In this document: piece by piece, positions 40,644 to 47,753 of the stretch
How the letters are laid out: every line of letters starts with the position of its first letter
Numbering within the stretch: the first letter of the stretch is position 1
Assembly (NCBI GenBank): GCA_947000775.1
Contig: CAMQGK010000567.1
Span: 25,679,001-25,743,000, forward strand
DNA from: Pterois miles
Lineage: Eukaryota; Chordata; Actinopteri; Perciformes; Scorpaenidae
Direction of reading: 5' to 3'
DNA length: 64,000 nt
Notes under the pieces: model-generated
What the model was told of the DNA's origin: nothing
The model's input: only the letters and a program-made list of their open reading frames with translations
Database searches by the model: none
Program-made: the position numbers and the translations under genes

Positions 40644-43381
40644 GCCCCTGAGGCAAGCGTTTAGCAGTGTTGTTCACAAGGCTTCAAAGTCTCTCTGAGG
40701 CAGAGCCGAATATTCTGTATGAGTCATCGTCCCTCCTCCTCCTCCTCCTCCTCCTCCTCCTCCTCCTCCTCCTCATTACTCTTCCCTCCATCTCTCTCCA
40801 GTTGTTCCTTCATGAAGCTACAGCCAGGCTGATGGCGGGGGCCAGTCCCACCCGCACACATCAGCTCCTGGATCGCTCGCTGCGACGCAGGGCAACGCCC
40901 GGAGCCAAGACAGGTGTGTTTGGACGCATTTTAGTTGATTTTTATTTCTCTGCACAAGCAGTTCTGTCTTCAGGCAGACTGGTTTTATTAGCTTTTTTTC
41001 TGCTTTTGATATTTTGAGTTATTGAGCAAACCTTAGTTTCCTCAGGTGTGATAATTTCTAGTAATTTCTGTTCATGCATTGCCTGTTAACCACTTACCAT
41101 TCTGCCCTCTTTTTTGAGAGAGGCAGGGGATGTTCAGGGGGAAATAAATGGTCAACAGTCGATGTCACATAGAAGTGGTGAACATCATCTGAAAGCTGGG
41201 AACCTGGAGATTAATTTGAGATGCAGCTCAGCTCTGTGACAAGTTGTTCTAGTCATTAAAAAGACAAATTAATAAATTAAATTAAAATTAAAATTTAATT
41301 AGATTAAAATTGTGAAAGTGTAGAATGGTTTACAACATAATGATAGAAGTATATGATGTCCATCCTCATGCTCTATTATGTCTCATAAGATGTTGCAGCA
41401 ATTTTTGGGTTGATACCACTTGTTACAGAGTTGGTGCTAAATTTTACCTTCTTTTTCAATACTTGATAAAAGTGATCAATAATCCCTCCAAAATACCACA
41501 TTCAGACACCAAGACCTTACAAAAAGCTATGCTGCAATTCAGAAACAACAACTTTTGACATTTTAAGATTTCTGCAAGAATTGCATTTTTTGCATTGGAT
41601 GGTGAGCACTTCTATTGTGTAAACTGCTCAGAAACCCCCTTATTGTCAGTCTAGCTAGTAAAGCCATCCATCCTCTGAATGCTCCAGGTCTCTAGTTTGT
41701 GGCTGTAAAGTTTCATGAGGCTGTGATTATCCGAGAGGTCACCACAGGTCATTTTATACAGCGAGTTTTAAGAAGTTTTTCTAAAATATGGCCTCACTAC
41801 AATGAAGTGGCTCCTCTGGGGACTAACCTCATCACACATGAATACAGTCGGACTCATCGGATTCACAAGTCTCAGCATTACAATGATACCTAACTTATGT
41901 AATTCAAGACTGTTTGTGGATCCCAGTATGCAGAAATATTAAAACACACAATTTTAGAATAGCAGAGAATATAACACATTATACTGCATGATAAAACCTG
42001 CATGTGATTATCATAAAGTGTCTGTAAAGGGGAGACTTGTGGAGTACCCATAGAACCCATTTTCATTCACATATCTTGAGGCCAGAGGTCAAGGAAGCAC
42101 TTTAACACTAAAACACTACAATATTGCATTTCTGGCTTGAAATCTCAGTAACATCCTCAGAAAGACAGACCAGCAGCCGGACCATCAGGAGATTTAAGAA
42201 GTTAAACTTCATAAGATAAGATAAGATGAACCTTTATTAATCCCCAGAGGGAAATTTGGGAATGAATGTGGCGACATCATTTCTGACCGATAAGACAAGT
42301 TCAGGTTTTCAGTGTCTGTTGTTCATTTTCTGTGTAGAGGTATTGTAGGAAGTACAAGAGGCTCTGATAACATAATTATAACTATGCTATGATTAATTGT
42401 ACGTTGAGTTAAATTAGTGTGGTATCAAGTTGCAGTTAAAGCATTAAAGTTTCAAACTTACTGATAAACTTAGTATCCACCAAGTATCAGTTTTTATTAA
42501 TTCATATTTTCCTGCAGCTTTTTAAAGAAGAGTTGTAGAGCTGCAACAATTAATTGATTAGTTGTCTACTATTAAATTAATTGTCGACTATTTTGTAAAT
42601 CATATTTTTATTGATTTCAAAAGGGTGAAACACTCAAAGAGTAAGGAGCATACACATGAGCCCAAAAAAAAACAAATATGCACAAAATTAAATTTAAAAA
42701 ACTGACAGCCATTGAGCCTTTGATAATCAAAAAAACATGAAATTTCTCTGATTCCAGCTTCTTAAATGTGAATATTTTCTGGTTTCTTTGCTGCTCTATA
42801 ACAGTAAACTGAATATCTTTAAATTGTGGACAAAGCAAAACATTTGAGGATGTCATCTTGGTCTTTATATCAGCATTTTTCACCATTTTCTGACATTTTA
42901 TAGACCAAACTAAGCGGTTATTTGATAAAATAATCAACAGATTAATCAGCAATTGTTTGTTGCAGAGAGACACTAAATGTCTGTAATCAGTCCCTCTAAT
43001 CAGCTTCTCATCTATTTTGCTCAACTGTTCACGGCACTAAATCCCAGCAGTAATTAAAGAAGGAGCCGCTGCGGTGTGATTGGCCGTCGGCGGCTGATGA
43101 CATTGAAAAGCTCACCCGAAACGCCGCGGTAACGACATTCTCTGTGTTTTCTGCGTGCAGAGGAGTGCGAGACGCGGCCGGGCCAGCGGGAGCAGGCGGA
43201 GGCCGTGATGCTGGCGTGCCGCTACCTCCCTCCCTCCTTCCTGTCGGCTCCCGGCCAAAGGGTGGGCATGCTGGCGGACGCGGCCCGCACCCTGGAGAAG
43301 CTGGGAGACAAGAGGACCCTCCACGACTGCCAGCAGATGATCATCAAGCTGGGCAGCGGCACCACCGTCACCAACAGCTAG
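19103..43381 (+). CDS. srebf1: Sterol regulatory element-binding protein 1 (19 exons, complete)
   Basis: SREBP-1 is an ER-membrane bHLH-Zip factor. SCAP carries it to the Golgi, S1P and S2P release its N-terminus, and this activates fatty-acid and sterol genes. Exons: 19103-19208, 22569-23141, 27146-27321, 27921-28058, 28151-28369, 29565-29679, 29874-30031, 30169-30388, 30475-30659, 30772-31033, 31917-32083, 32562-32730, 32825-32933, 34773-34882, 35867-35999, 36891-37056, 39447-39665, 40802-40913, 43161-43381. All borders are GT-AG and every phase matches, giving about 1,185 residues (human SREBP-1a is 1,147). Landmarks: acidic N-terminus ([17 protein letters not shown]), a Pro/Ser/Gln-rich exon 2, bHLH from about residue 371 ([19 protein letters not shown], with the SREBP-specific Tyr383), leucine zipper to about 443, DRSRMALC (516-523), RSVL (560-563), second membrane span and a SCAP-binding C-terminus ending GTTVTNS. 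The start has A at -3. The N-terminus resembles the long 1a-type activation domain. Confidence 0.97.
20200..20680. repeat. Repeat cluster in srebf1 intron 1 with TA microsatellite
   Basis: Positions 20310-20345 read 'CCTTTATTGGTCCCTCAGTGGGAA', a LINE-tail-like repeat. It is followed by degenerate 'AATAGGAACAATATA' units to about 20520 and a (TA)n array at 20603-20668. A CTG run lies at about 20207-20222. No gene. Confidence 0.65.
20680..21025 (+). mobile_element. Tc1-like transposon fragment
   Basis: After 'CAGCCATAATATTAACAACATTATGACC' this stretch can be read in broken frames as the N-terminal helix-turn-helix part of a Tc1-type transposase: [20 protein letters not shown], then, after a frame change, [17 protein letters not shown] followed by stops. 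Only the 5' part is present and it is frameshifted, so it is dead. It lies in srebf1 intron 1. Confidence 0.7.
21400..22245. repeat. Degraded interspersed repeats in srebf1 intron 1
   Basis: Positions 21900-22010 contain 'AAGGTCAAGGTCACCGTGACCTCAC', a widespread fish repeat, preceded by related 'GTCCAGGGTG' and 'GATGGTTGACAGTGT' duplications. Positions 22050-22245 are an internally deleted family A element (GCGATTAACCAT, GGGAGATTTGTCAAGTATTTAATACT, then its right part). No coding sequence. Confidence 0.6.
23177..24380. other. srebf1 intron 2, proximal part
   Basis: I see no exon or intact element. 'CTGCCACTGTGGCAGGCAGG' near 23240 and its near copy near 24122 suggest two relics of one repeat. 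Confidence 0.4.
24385..24725 (-). mobile_element. tRNA-derived SINE
   Basis: On the minus strand it starts GGGGGCGACTGTGGCTCAGA. TGGCTCAGAGGG (24698-24709) fits a pol III A box and GGTTCGATCCCC (24652-24663) fits a B box, spaced as in a tRNA. A body ending in 'AAAGCTATATAAAAGCAAGT' follows. The order and motifs are those of a fish tRNA-type SINE. It lies antisense in srebf1 intron 2. Confidence 0.7.
25457..26123 (+). mobile_element. Family A MITE, copy in srebf1 intron 2
   Basis: This is a nearly full-length copy, about 665 bp, from AGGGCTGTCA to TGACAGCCCT with imperfect inverted termini rich in TTAATC and GTTAAC. No transposase. No clear target-site duplication can be read beyond an AATAA-rich context. 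Confidence 0.75.
26375..26545. repeat. Common fish repeat 'CGCCAGTCCATCACAGG'
   Basis: Contains 'GTCGCAGGGGGCTGGAGCTG', 'CCTGGACAGGTCGCCAGTCC' and 'CATGTCTTTGGACTGTGGGA', hallmarks of a very abundant fish interspersed repeat. Short and non-coding, in srebf1 intron 2. Confidence 0.65.
27387..27826. mobile_element. Family I MITE in srebf1 intron 3
   Basis: It begins GGGCTGCACAATTAATCG and ends TTGCAGCCCT. The inverted GGGCTGCA/TGCAGCCC termini bound about 440 bp with 'ATATTGCAATG' and AT-rich interior. A related left fragment is at 10267. Confidence 0.65.
28151..29679 (+). CDS. srebf1: srebf1 exons 5-6: bHLH-leucine zipper
   Basis: Exon 5 (28151-28369) encodes the segment before the domain ([21 protein letters not shown]), then the basic region and first helix. 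Exon 6 (29565-29679) encodes [19 protein letters not shown] and the zipper ([15 protein letters not shown]). The tyrosine in EKRYR replaces the arginine of ordinary bHLH factors and is the known basis of dual E-box and SRE binding. The exon 5 acceptor (ACCTGTTAAG) was chosen because it alone keeps frame. The donor GTTGGG is weak. The intron between the exons holds a family A element. Confidence 0.93.
28507..29400 (-). mobile_element. Family A MITE (reverse) with its flanking companion
   Basis: 28507-29242 is a family A copy in reverse orientation in srebf1 intron 5. Directly next to it, 29243-29400 ('GTCTAGAAGGTAAC', 'GCGAGTCTCGCAAGAC') is the reverse of 13320-13440, which also abuts a family A copy. 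The two loci therefore share a composite structure. Confidence 0.7.
30169..30659 (+). CDS. srebf1: srebf1 exons 8-9: membrane hairpin with S1P and S2P sites
   Basis: Exon 8 (30169-30388) encodes DRSR at 30229-30240, a first hydrophobic span ([20 protein letters not shown]), a Ser/Ala-rich lumenal loop and RSVL (30361-30372), the RxxL site cut by S1P. S2P cuts at Leu-Cys within DRSRMALC by family knowledge. Exon 9 (30475-30659) gives the second span ([20 protein letters not shown]) and the conserved [16 protein letters not shown] occurs twice in exon 8, at 30181-30198 and 30220-30237. The acceptor is a CAGCAG tandem, so the first Gln may be optional. Confidence 0.92.
31620..31875. repeat. Repeat fragments in srebf1 intron 10
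   Basis: 31620-31683 is a 'CTCTTATCCAGGGTCGGGTCG' fish repeat fragment. 31688-31875 is the right third of a family A element (TTGGTACCAGTGGATTCC to GACAGCC). Confidence 0.6.
32160..32335 (+). repeat. Family H fragment in srebf1 intron 11
   Basis: Starts 'AGAGGACCGATTATGCTCAT', followed by 'GGGTTTCTGCTAGAACATG' and 'CACCCTCTGTCTGAAACGCTC'. It is the forward counterpart of 6600-7030. Confidence 0.7.
32940..34138. other. srebf1 intron 13, proximal part
   Basis: No exon. Around 33575-33720 a roughly 60-bp unit is repeated at least twice ('GGGTCTTGAATTGCAT', 'GGGTCTTAAATTGCAT', 'ATGGTCTTAAA'). TGG/TG runs appear at about 34097-34130. Confidence 0.45.
34139..34430. repeat. Inverted repeat (about 65-bp arms) around a TG microsatellite
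   Basis: Left arm about 34143-34207 and right arm about 34363-34428 are reverse complements with only a few mismatches (CTTAAGAGAGAGGCGGCGC against GCGCCGGCTCTCTCTTAAG; CTTCCAGCTGAGGAGTTGT against its complement). Between them lie a (TG)n array at 34210-34273 and about 90 bp of unique sequence. It lies in srebf1 intron 13. Confidence 0.8.
35654..35758. repeat. TG microsatellite in srebf1 intron 14
   Basis: An interrupted (GT)n tract about 105 bp long, ending about 108 bp before the exon 15 acceptor. Confidence 0.9.
36643..36846. repeat. Poly-T tract and CA microsatellite in srebf1 intron 15
   Basis: A poly-T run spans 36643-36669. A (CA)n run spans about 36823-36846, 45 bp before exon 16. 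Confidence 0.85.
37057..37345. repeat. CA microsatellites at the start of srebf1 intron 16
   Basis: The exon 16 donor GTACAC runs straight into (CA)n, so the repeat starts within the splice donor (37057 to about 37108). A second (CA)n array is at about 37297-37339. Confidence 0.85.
37471..37545 (+). ncRNA. mir33: miR-33 precursor hairpin in srebf1 intron
   Basis: Positions 37478-37498 match, base for base over 21 nt, the vertebrate miR-33a-5p sequence as I know it (GTGCATTGTAG then TTGCATTGCA). The seed is TGCATTG. The downstream arm (37518-37539, CAATGTACC then TGCAGTGCAACAC) pairs with it almost perfectly through a short loop around TGTGCTTCAGC, as expected for pre-miRNA. It lies on the sense strand in srebf1 intron 16 of this model. 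miR-33b sits in the orthologous human gene and miR-33a in SREBF2. In vertebrates miR-33 represses cholesterol-efflux and fatty-acid oxidation genes and is co-transcribed with its host. Expression here is inferred. Confidence 0.95.
37644..37711. repeat. TG microsatellite in srebf1 intron 16
   Basis: A (TG)n array of about 68 bp, 100 bp downstream of the miR-33 hairpin. Confidence 0.9.
38179..39310 (+). mobile_element. Family A MITE split by an unidentified insert
   Basis: The left part (38179-38560, from AGGGCTGTCAGTTGATT) and right part (39202-39310, to TTTGACAGCCC) are contiguous in other copies. Between them lie about 640 bp that I do not recognise. The insert has several overlapping short ORFs but no domain I can name. 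It lies in srebf1 intron 16. Confidence 0.65.
40555..40640. repeat. CA microsatellite in srebf1 intron 17
   Basis: An (AC)n array of about 85 bp. Confidence 0.9.
40731..40774 (+). repeat. CTC microsatellite before srebf1 exon 18
   Basis: A (CCT)n run that ends 27 bp before the exon 18 acceptor (AG at 40800-40801). It extends the pyrimidine tract of that splice site. Confidence 0.85.
41030..42110 (+). repeat. Family B plus family A segment in srebf1 intron 18
   Basis: 41367-41900 matches family B (CCTCCAAAATACCACATT, GGATGGTGAGCACTT, GAATGCTCCAGGTCTCTAG). It runs on into 'CAGTATGCAGAAATATT' and then 41995-42105, an interior piece of family A ('GTCTGTAAAGGGGAGACT', 'CATATCTTGAGGCCAGAGGTCAAG'). 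The same B-to-A order occurs inverted at 53790-54600. Positions 41030-41366 hold nothing recognisable. Confidence 0.65.
42215..42262 (+). repeat. LINE-tail-like 'TTTATTAATCCC' motif
   Basis: ATAAGATAAGATGAACC then TTTATTAATCCCCAGAGGG. Related pieces are at 14980-15031 (reverse) and 49210-49260. This looks like the 3' end of a non-LTR element. Confidence 0.55.
42536..42967. mobile_element. MITE with AGCTGCAACAATTAAT ends
   Basis: Starts AGAGCTGCAACAATTAATTG and ends CAATTGTTTGTTGCAGAGA, giving inverted GCTGCAACA/TGTTGCAG-type termini over about 430 bp. The interior has the 'TTTCTGACATTTTATAGACC' region common to a known fish repeat. It lies in srebf1 intron 18. Confidence 0.65.
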
Positions 43382-44756
43382 AGCGACGGCGCTGAGAGAC
43401 ATGCATGGACACTGTATATAGACACGTCTCTGAAATACAAAAACAAAATAACCCCACCTCCCCCCCAATGCAGACACAACCGAAAAGTGTCTTGCATTTT
43501 GGCGTGCAGCTACGGAACAGATTTATTAAAATATCCAGTTTCATATCAAGATTATCATCATGGACTGTCCCACCCCCGAACCAGGAAGCACTTGTAGAGG
43601 TCACACTTGTTGCTTTGGAGTATTACCAGAATAAAGGAAGCATTTTTGCTGAATCCCCCCGTGAGAATGCGTTGCAGTGCCACAGTTTGGCCACAGAGGG
43701 GAGCCATCGCGTCCTCGTCAGTGGACAGTTGAATGGTGTGTGTGTGAAGCATGACGGAGATGTTTGCCCTGCACTTATTCAGTAAACCCCTGATCTTTTT
43801 CGACATAGACCCACCTGCTACAGGCAAGAGTGCCTAGTGGGTTGGCGTGGCAGGCTGCCCTGATTGGCTGCAGAGTGTGGCGTCTCTCTAATGTTCGTGG
43901 GAGGAGAAGGAGAAGGAGAAGGAGTCCGAGCTCGGATCGGTCCGACCGTGGGCTCGATCGGTGGGAAGCCTCTCCGCTGGTTGTTCTGGTGATTTGAATC
44001 CTTTTCCACCGGTGATAATCTGAGGAGAGGCGACCCCGCTGTCTAAGCTCCGTGTCTCTATCTGCACTAGCCCTGCGCGGCTGATTTCAATGAGATAAGT
44101 AATAATATGGCTTTATGAGGCTATTTTCATAGAGGTCATTTTGTTGTTTTGCTGTGTAAATATTTTAAACTGTATTTATAATCTGTATGAATTTGATTCA
44201 GCAGTATTTTGCATAAGCAGAGTGATAAATGCTTATTTTCTCCCCCCCCCCCCAAAAAACGTTTTATTAGGTAGTTTTTGATCAGGCCCGAATCAGGTAG
44301 TACTGTGTTGCCATAGTGATGCGTGTCAGTTATTTGCGTCACATTGTCTGACTCAGTTGACCTTTTGCACTGTTGCACACACGATAACTATGATATCAAG
44401 TGAAACTGGCAGCGTCCGCAGACAACTGTAACCTTTGGCACTTTTTCGAGTATACATAATGCAGATAATTTCAAAGTAGTTTTCCAAAAGAGGGTCCGTT
44501 TCATTAATCGTCTGGTTTTCCTTTGTAGCTCCGACATAAATAGCAACACTCGCTCTTTCAGTCATCATAGTTTCATGCTCCTAGAGAGCCACCGTTTATT
44601 TTTTATTTTTTTTTTAAAGGACTGTAAAAAAACAACAGCAAAAAATAAAAACTGTGTGTGTTTTTGTCCCAGAACCAGTGTATTTTTATAGTGTCACTAA
44701 TGTGAAAGACTGGAAGACGTTGGATTGAGATGAATGAGAAGCAGCCATGTCTAAAG

Positions 44757-44804
<48 letters not shown>

Positions 44805-44885
44805 GACATCTTTTCATCTCTACCTTGGTCTTTGGTTTCATCCTTTTATGATGTAAATATTAAAGCATTTTGTAAAGAAGATGAC
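43382..44885 (+). other. srebf1: srebf1 3' UTR with candidate poly(A) signals
   Basis: After the stop at 43379-43381 there is about 1.5 kb of non-repetitive sequence. It carries an AATAAA at 44644-44649 and an ATTAAA at 44859-44864. The second is followed by GT-rich DNA (CTGTGGTGCTTTCTG), so a 3' end near 44885 is plausible. A (TTA)n microsatellite lies at 44757-44801. The UTR ends are inferred. Confidence 0.55.
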
Positions 44886-44978
44886 AGTTTCCTGTGGTGC
44901 TTTCTGTTTTAATCAGAGTTTAATATCACATGATGATGATAATAAAAATAATTAATAGTCTCCCTCCAATAAACTTAT

Positions 44979-46080
44979 GAAAGTCGGTCATGTGGTTACA
45001 TGTAAAAATGGGATAAAATTTGCTAAAATGTTTTTACAAAAGAATAAATTAATCTGCGATTAATCTGTTTTTTTGTAAGCAAAGGTCAAAAGTTAATGTA
45101 TCACTAATATTTGCTTTCTGAAATGCAGATCAGTTTAGCAGACTTTTATTTTTCTAATTTGAACGCAAACATTTTATAAGGATACTCTGAAATATTGTTA
45201 TGATGGGTTGTATTAAAACGGACCAATTATGCAGTGGCAGCGTTTACATGCTTTAATGTTTAAAAAAAAAAAAAAAAAACATAAAAGCTATTAGACAGGT
45301 TTTATGCAAGTGTGTTACTTGGTGACATCATTAAGTTACAGAAGAAAAGGCGGGTCTTGAATCAAGGCATTTCGGGCAGTTCGGGAGCGGTGTTTCTGTA
45401 ACATGGACTTTGTAATTTTGCAGACCTTTTACAATAAATACTATATAACACACTAAAAGAAAGGTGAAAAAACAAAAATATGAAAGTAGGTCATGTGGTC
45501 ACATGTAAAATGGGATAAAACTCCAGCATTTTTTTTTTGCAAAAGAATACATTAATCTGATTATTTTGTGATTAATGCAAAAGTTAATTGATACCAGTAA
45601 TGGTTGCCTGTAATGTGCTTTCTGAAAATGCAGATTGTTTTTTTGAACACTACACATTTTTGTTAAAACCAGATTGGATGCTTTGAAATTTGACTGTAAC
45701 GATGGGATTTGTTAGACCTATTATGCTTATTTTCTTATTTTCAGACGTAACTTTTATTTTCGGTTTCTACTAGAACATGTTTACATGCTTTAATGTTCAA
45801 AAAACGTTTTCTTCTTCTCACACCAGCGGTGCTGCGGCCCGCTCTGTTGTGATTGGTTAATTGAACCAAACTCTTTGGACTCCTCTCCAGCTCCGCTCTA
45901 ACTATCTTTGTTTGAGGGCGTGCCAGACTAGCCGCTAGGCCGGTTTTGTGCAAATGTGTTACTTGATGACATCATTAAGTTACAGAAGAAAAGGCGGGAT
46001 TTCAATCAAGGCGTTTCAGGCGGTTAAGAAGCGGTGTTTCTTTATCGTGGAAAAGCACAATAGGTCTTCTTTTAATGTGG
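44979..46080 (+). repeat. Direct tandem duplication containing family H, srebf1-rai1 spacer
   Basis: 44979-45415 and 45479-46045 are diverged direct copies. Shared blocks include 'GGTCATGTGGTTACATGTAAAA', 'TGCTTTCTGAAA.TGCAGAT', 'ATTATGC' and 'TTACTTG.TGACATCATTAAGTTACAGAAGAAAAGGCGGG'. The second keeps a fuller family H element (from about 45712). In the first its middle is replaced by a poly-A run. Confidence 0.75.
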
Positions 46081-46344
46081 CTAATGAAATAATGGAAATT
46101 TGTGGTTATTTGCTGGTCCAGATTGTGTCCCTCCGGTGTTTTGATGTCAGTGCACATTCAGTAAAGACAAAAAGAGCAGGCGTTGGTCGTAGCAGCATTG
46201 AAAGGTGCTGGTATATTTAACATTGGCGTTACAAAAAACATTTCAAACAAAGTGATGCTGTGTCATCGATTCCAAACAAATAGGACATGAAAATCAATAA
46301 AACGGCATGCTCCAACTTATGACAAGTGACATTCCCAAAAAAGG

Positions 46345-47744
46345 TCGTTTTTTTTTTCATCAATGGATTCTTTTAATAACATTTTATAAGCAATAACATA
46401 TTCCATTTTATAGAAAATAAACATCTCTAGGAAATACTATACACAATTATATTAGTACATCACATCTTACATTTAAACAGCATCAAATACTTATATACAC
46501 CATTAAATAATGAGCTTCATAAAAGAGGACGTTTGGTGTGGTGTTTTTGCACTTTCTTTTATGCTCTAATACTTAAATATGTCTCCTTTTTGATATGACC
46601 AGTAGTTAAACTGACGCCCGTGCGGGTCGTCGTTACATAGCGTGGAAGAGTGAGAGAGGCTACATTTGAGATACACGAACAGACAGGTGTGCTGTGAGAT
46701 CTGATGTCGTTCTGCGTCGCTGTAGTAGGTGAAATAATCATACATCATGGCAATGATTAACAGTAATACTTCTGAGCTGTACATAGATATGACGTGAGAT
46801 GACCTGACTCCCGGTTGGGCCCTTGGAGCCCTGATCTGCGACCCGTCGAGTGGCGATGGCGGCGTCCGCTGTACATATTGAATGTGCACACAGTTGAAAT
46901 GGAGTAACACTCTTAAACAGAGTTTTTTTTTCTTCTTTTTTTCATTTTTAATTGAATTACAACAAAGCCTGACATATACCAAGGGTGACGCCATGATGTC
47001 GTATAGTCATAATGCACATCAAAATACATCTCCGAAGATAAGAGCATTATAGTAAAATACTGCGTCCATTTTTTTTTCTTCAATATCAGAATATTTAGAA
47101 CCTGTAAAGCACATATCATCATGTACAGTTTCCTTTTTTGTTTCATTTTGTTTTAAACACAAACATTGAGATAGTACATCCAGTGGTTGGCTGCTGCTTT
47201 TTTGATGCGATGACATCTTGAAATGGAGATTTCTTCACTCACACGGACACGTAATGTACAAACACGCCGATGATGATGACAATGTGATAGACACACTCAC
47301 GCACACACACCTTGGCTCGCATATGAGGTGGCCAGAGGGACGCTCTGGTCCAATCAGTGTCCGCCAGGTGTCTGAATATGATAGGACACACACACACATT
47401 CCTCGCTCTGCATTTCAAACAGCCCCCCTGTGCACTGGGCTCCAGGCTTTTCTAAAGCGCAGTCCATCCTCCTGTTAAACAGCGCCGCTGCCGTCCAGTA
47501 AGGGGCTCAGCTGGGAAAACACATTTTCCAGGCCGGGTTCAGGGAGCAGCGTTTCTCTCTTTGCGGAGGGTTCGTATTGCTCCTCGCTCCACCTCAGCGC
47601 AGCTTTTTACCCCACCGGCCGACCTGCCTGTCCGTCGTCAGTCATCACCGTGTTTTCTAGGTATAGGTGGCTGTTAGGACAGCATCTTTGTTTAGCCTTG
47701 CTGGATAGGTGGTGTTGGTGGTGGAGGTGGTGAACTGGAATATC
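46345..47744 (-). other. rai1: rai1 3' UTR
   Basis: About 1.4 kb of low-repeat sequence downstream of the rai1 stop on the minus strand. An ATTAAA on the minus strand (46372-46377) is the best poly(A) signal I can see. The gene is convergent with srebf1. The UTR end is inferred. Confidence 0.45.
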
Positions 47745-47753
47745 TTACAGGTC
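47745..47753 (-). CDS. rai1: rai1 terminal coding segment (Asp-Leu-stop)
   Basis: After acceptor CTCTACAG the frame reads GAC CTG TAA, so the last exon adds only two residues before the 3' UTR. The protein then ends KCPKHEDL, close in length to human KCPKHKRLP. The intron separating it from the previous exon is about 7.1 kb and full of repeats. The call rests on phase, a good acceptor and position, so another distal exon is possible. Confidence 0.7.
   Translation of the reverse strand, partial: DL

Noticed and set aside
44603..44809. Minus-strand open frame starting with poly-Asn
   Set aside because: It is a translation of the (TTA)n microsatellite in the srebf1 3' UTR.
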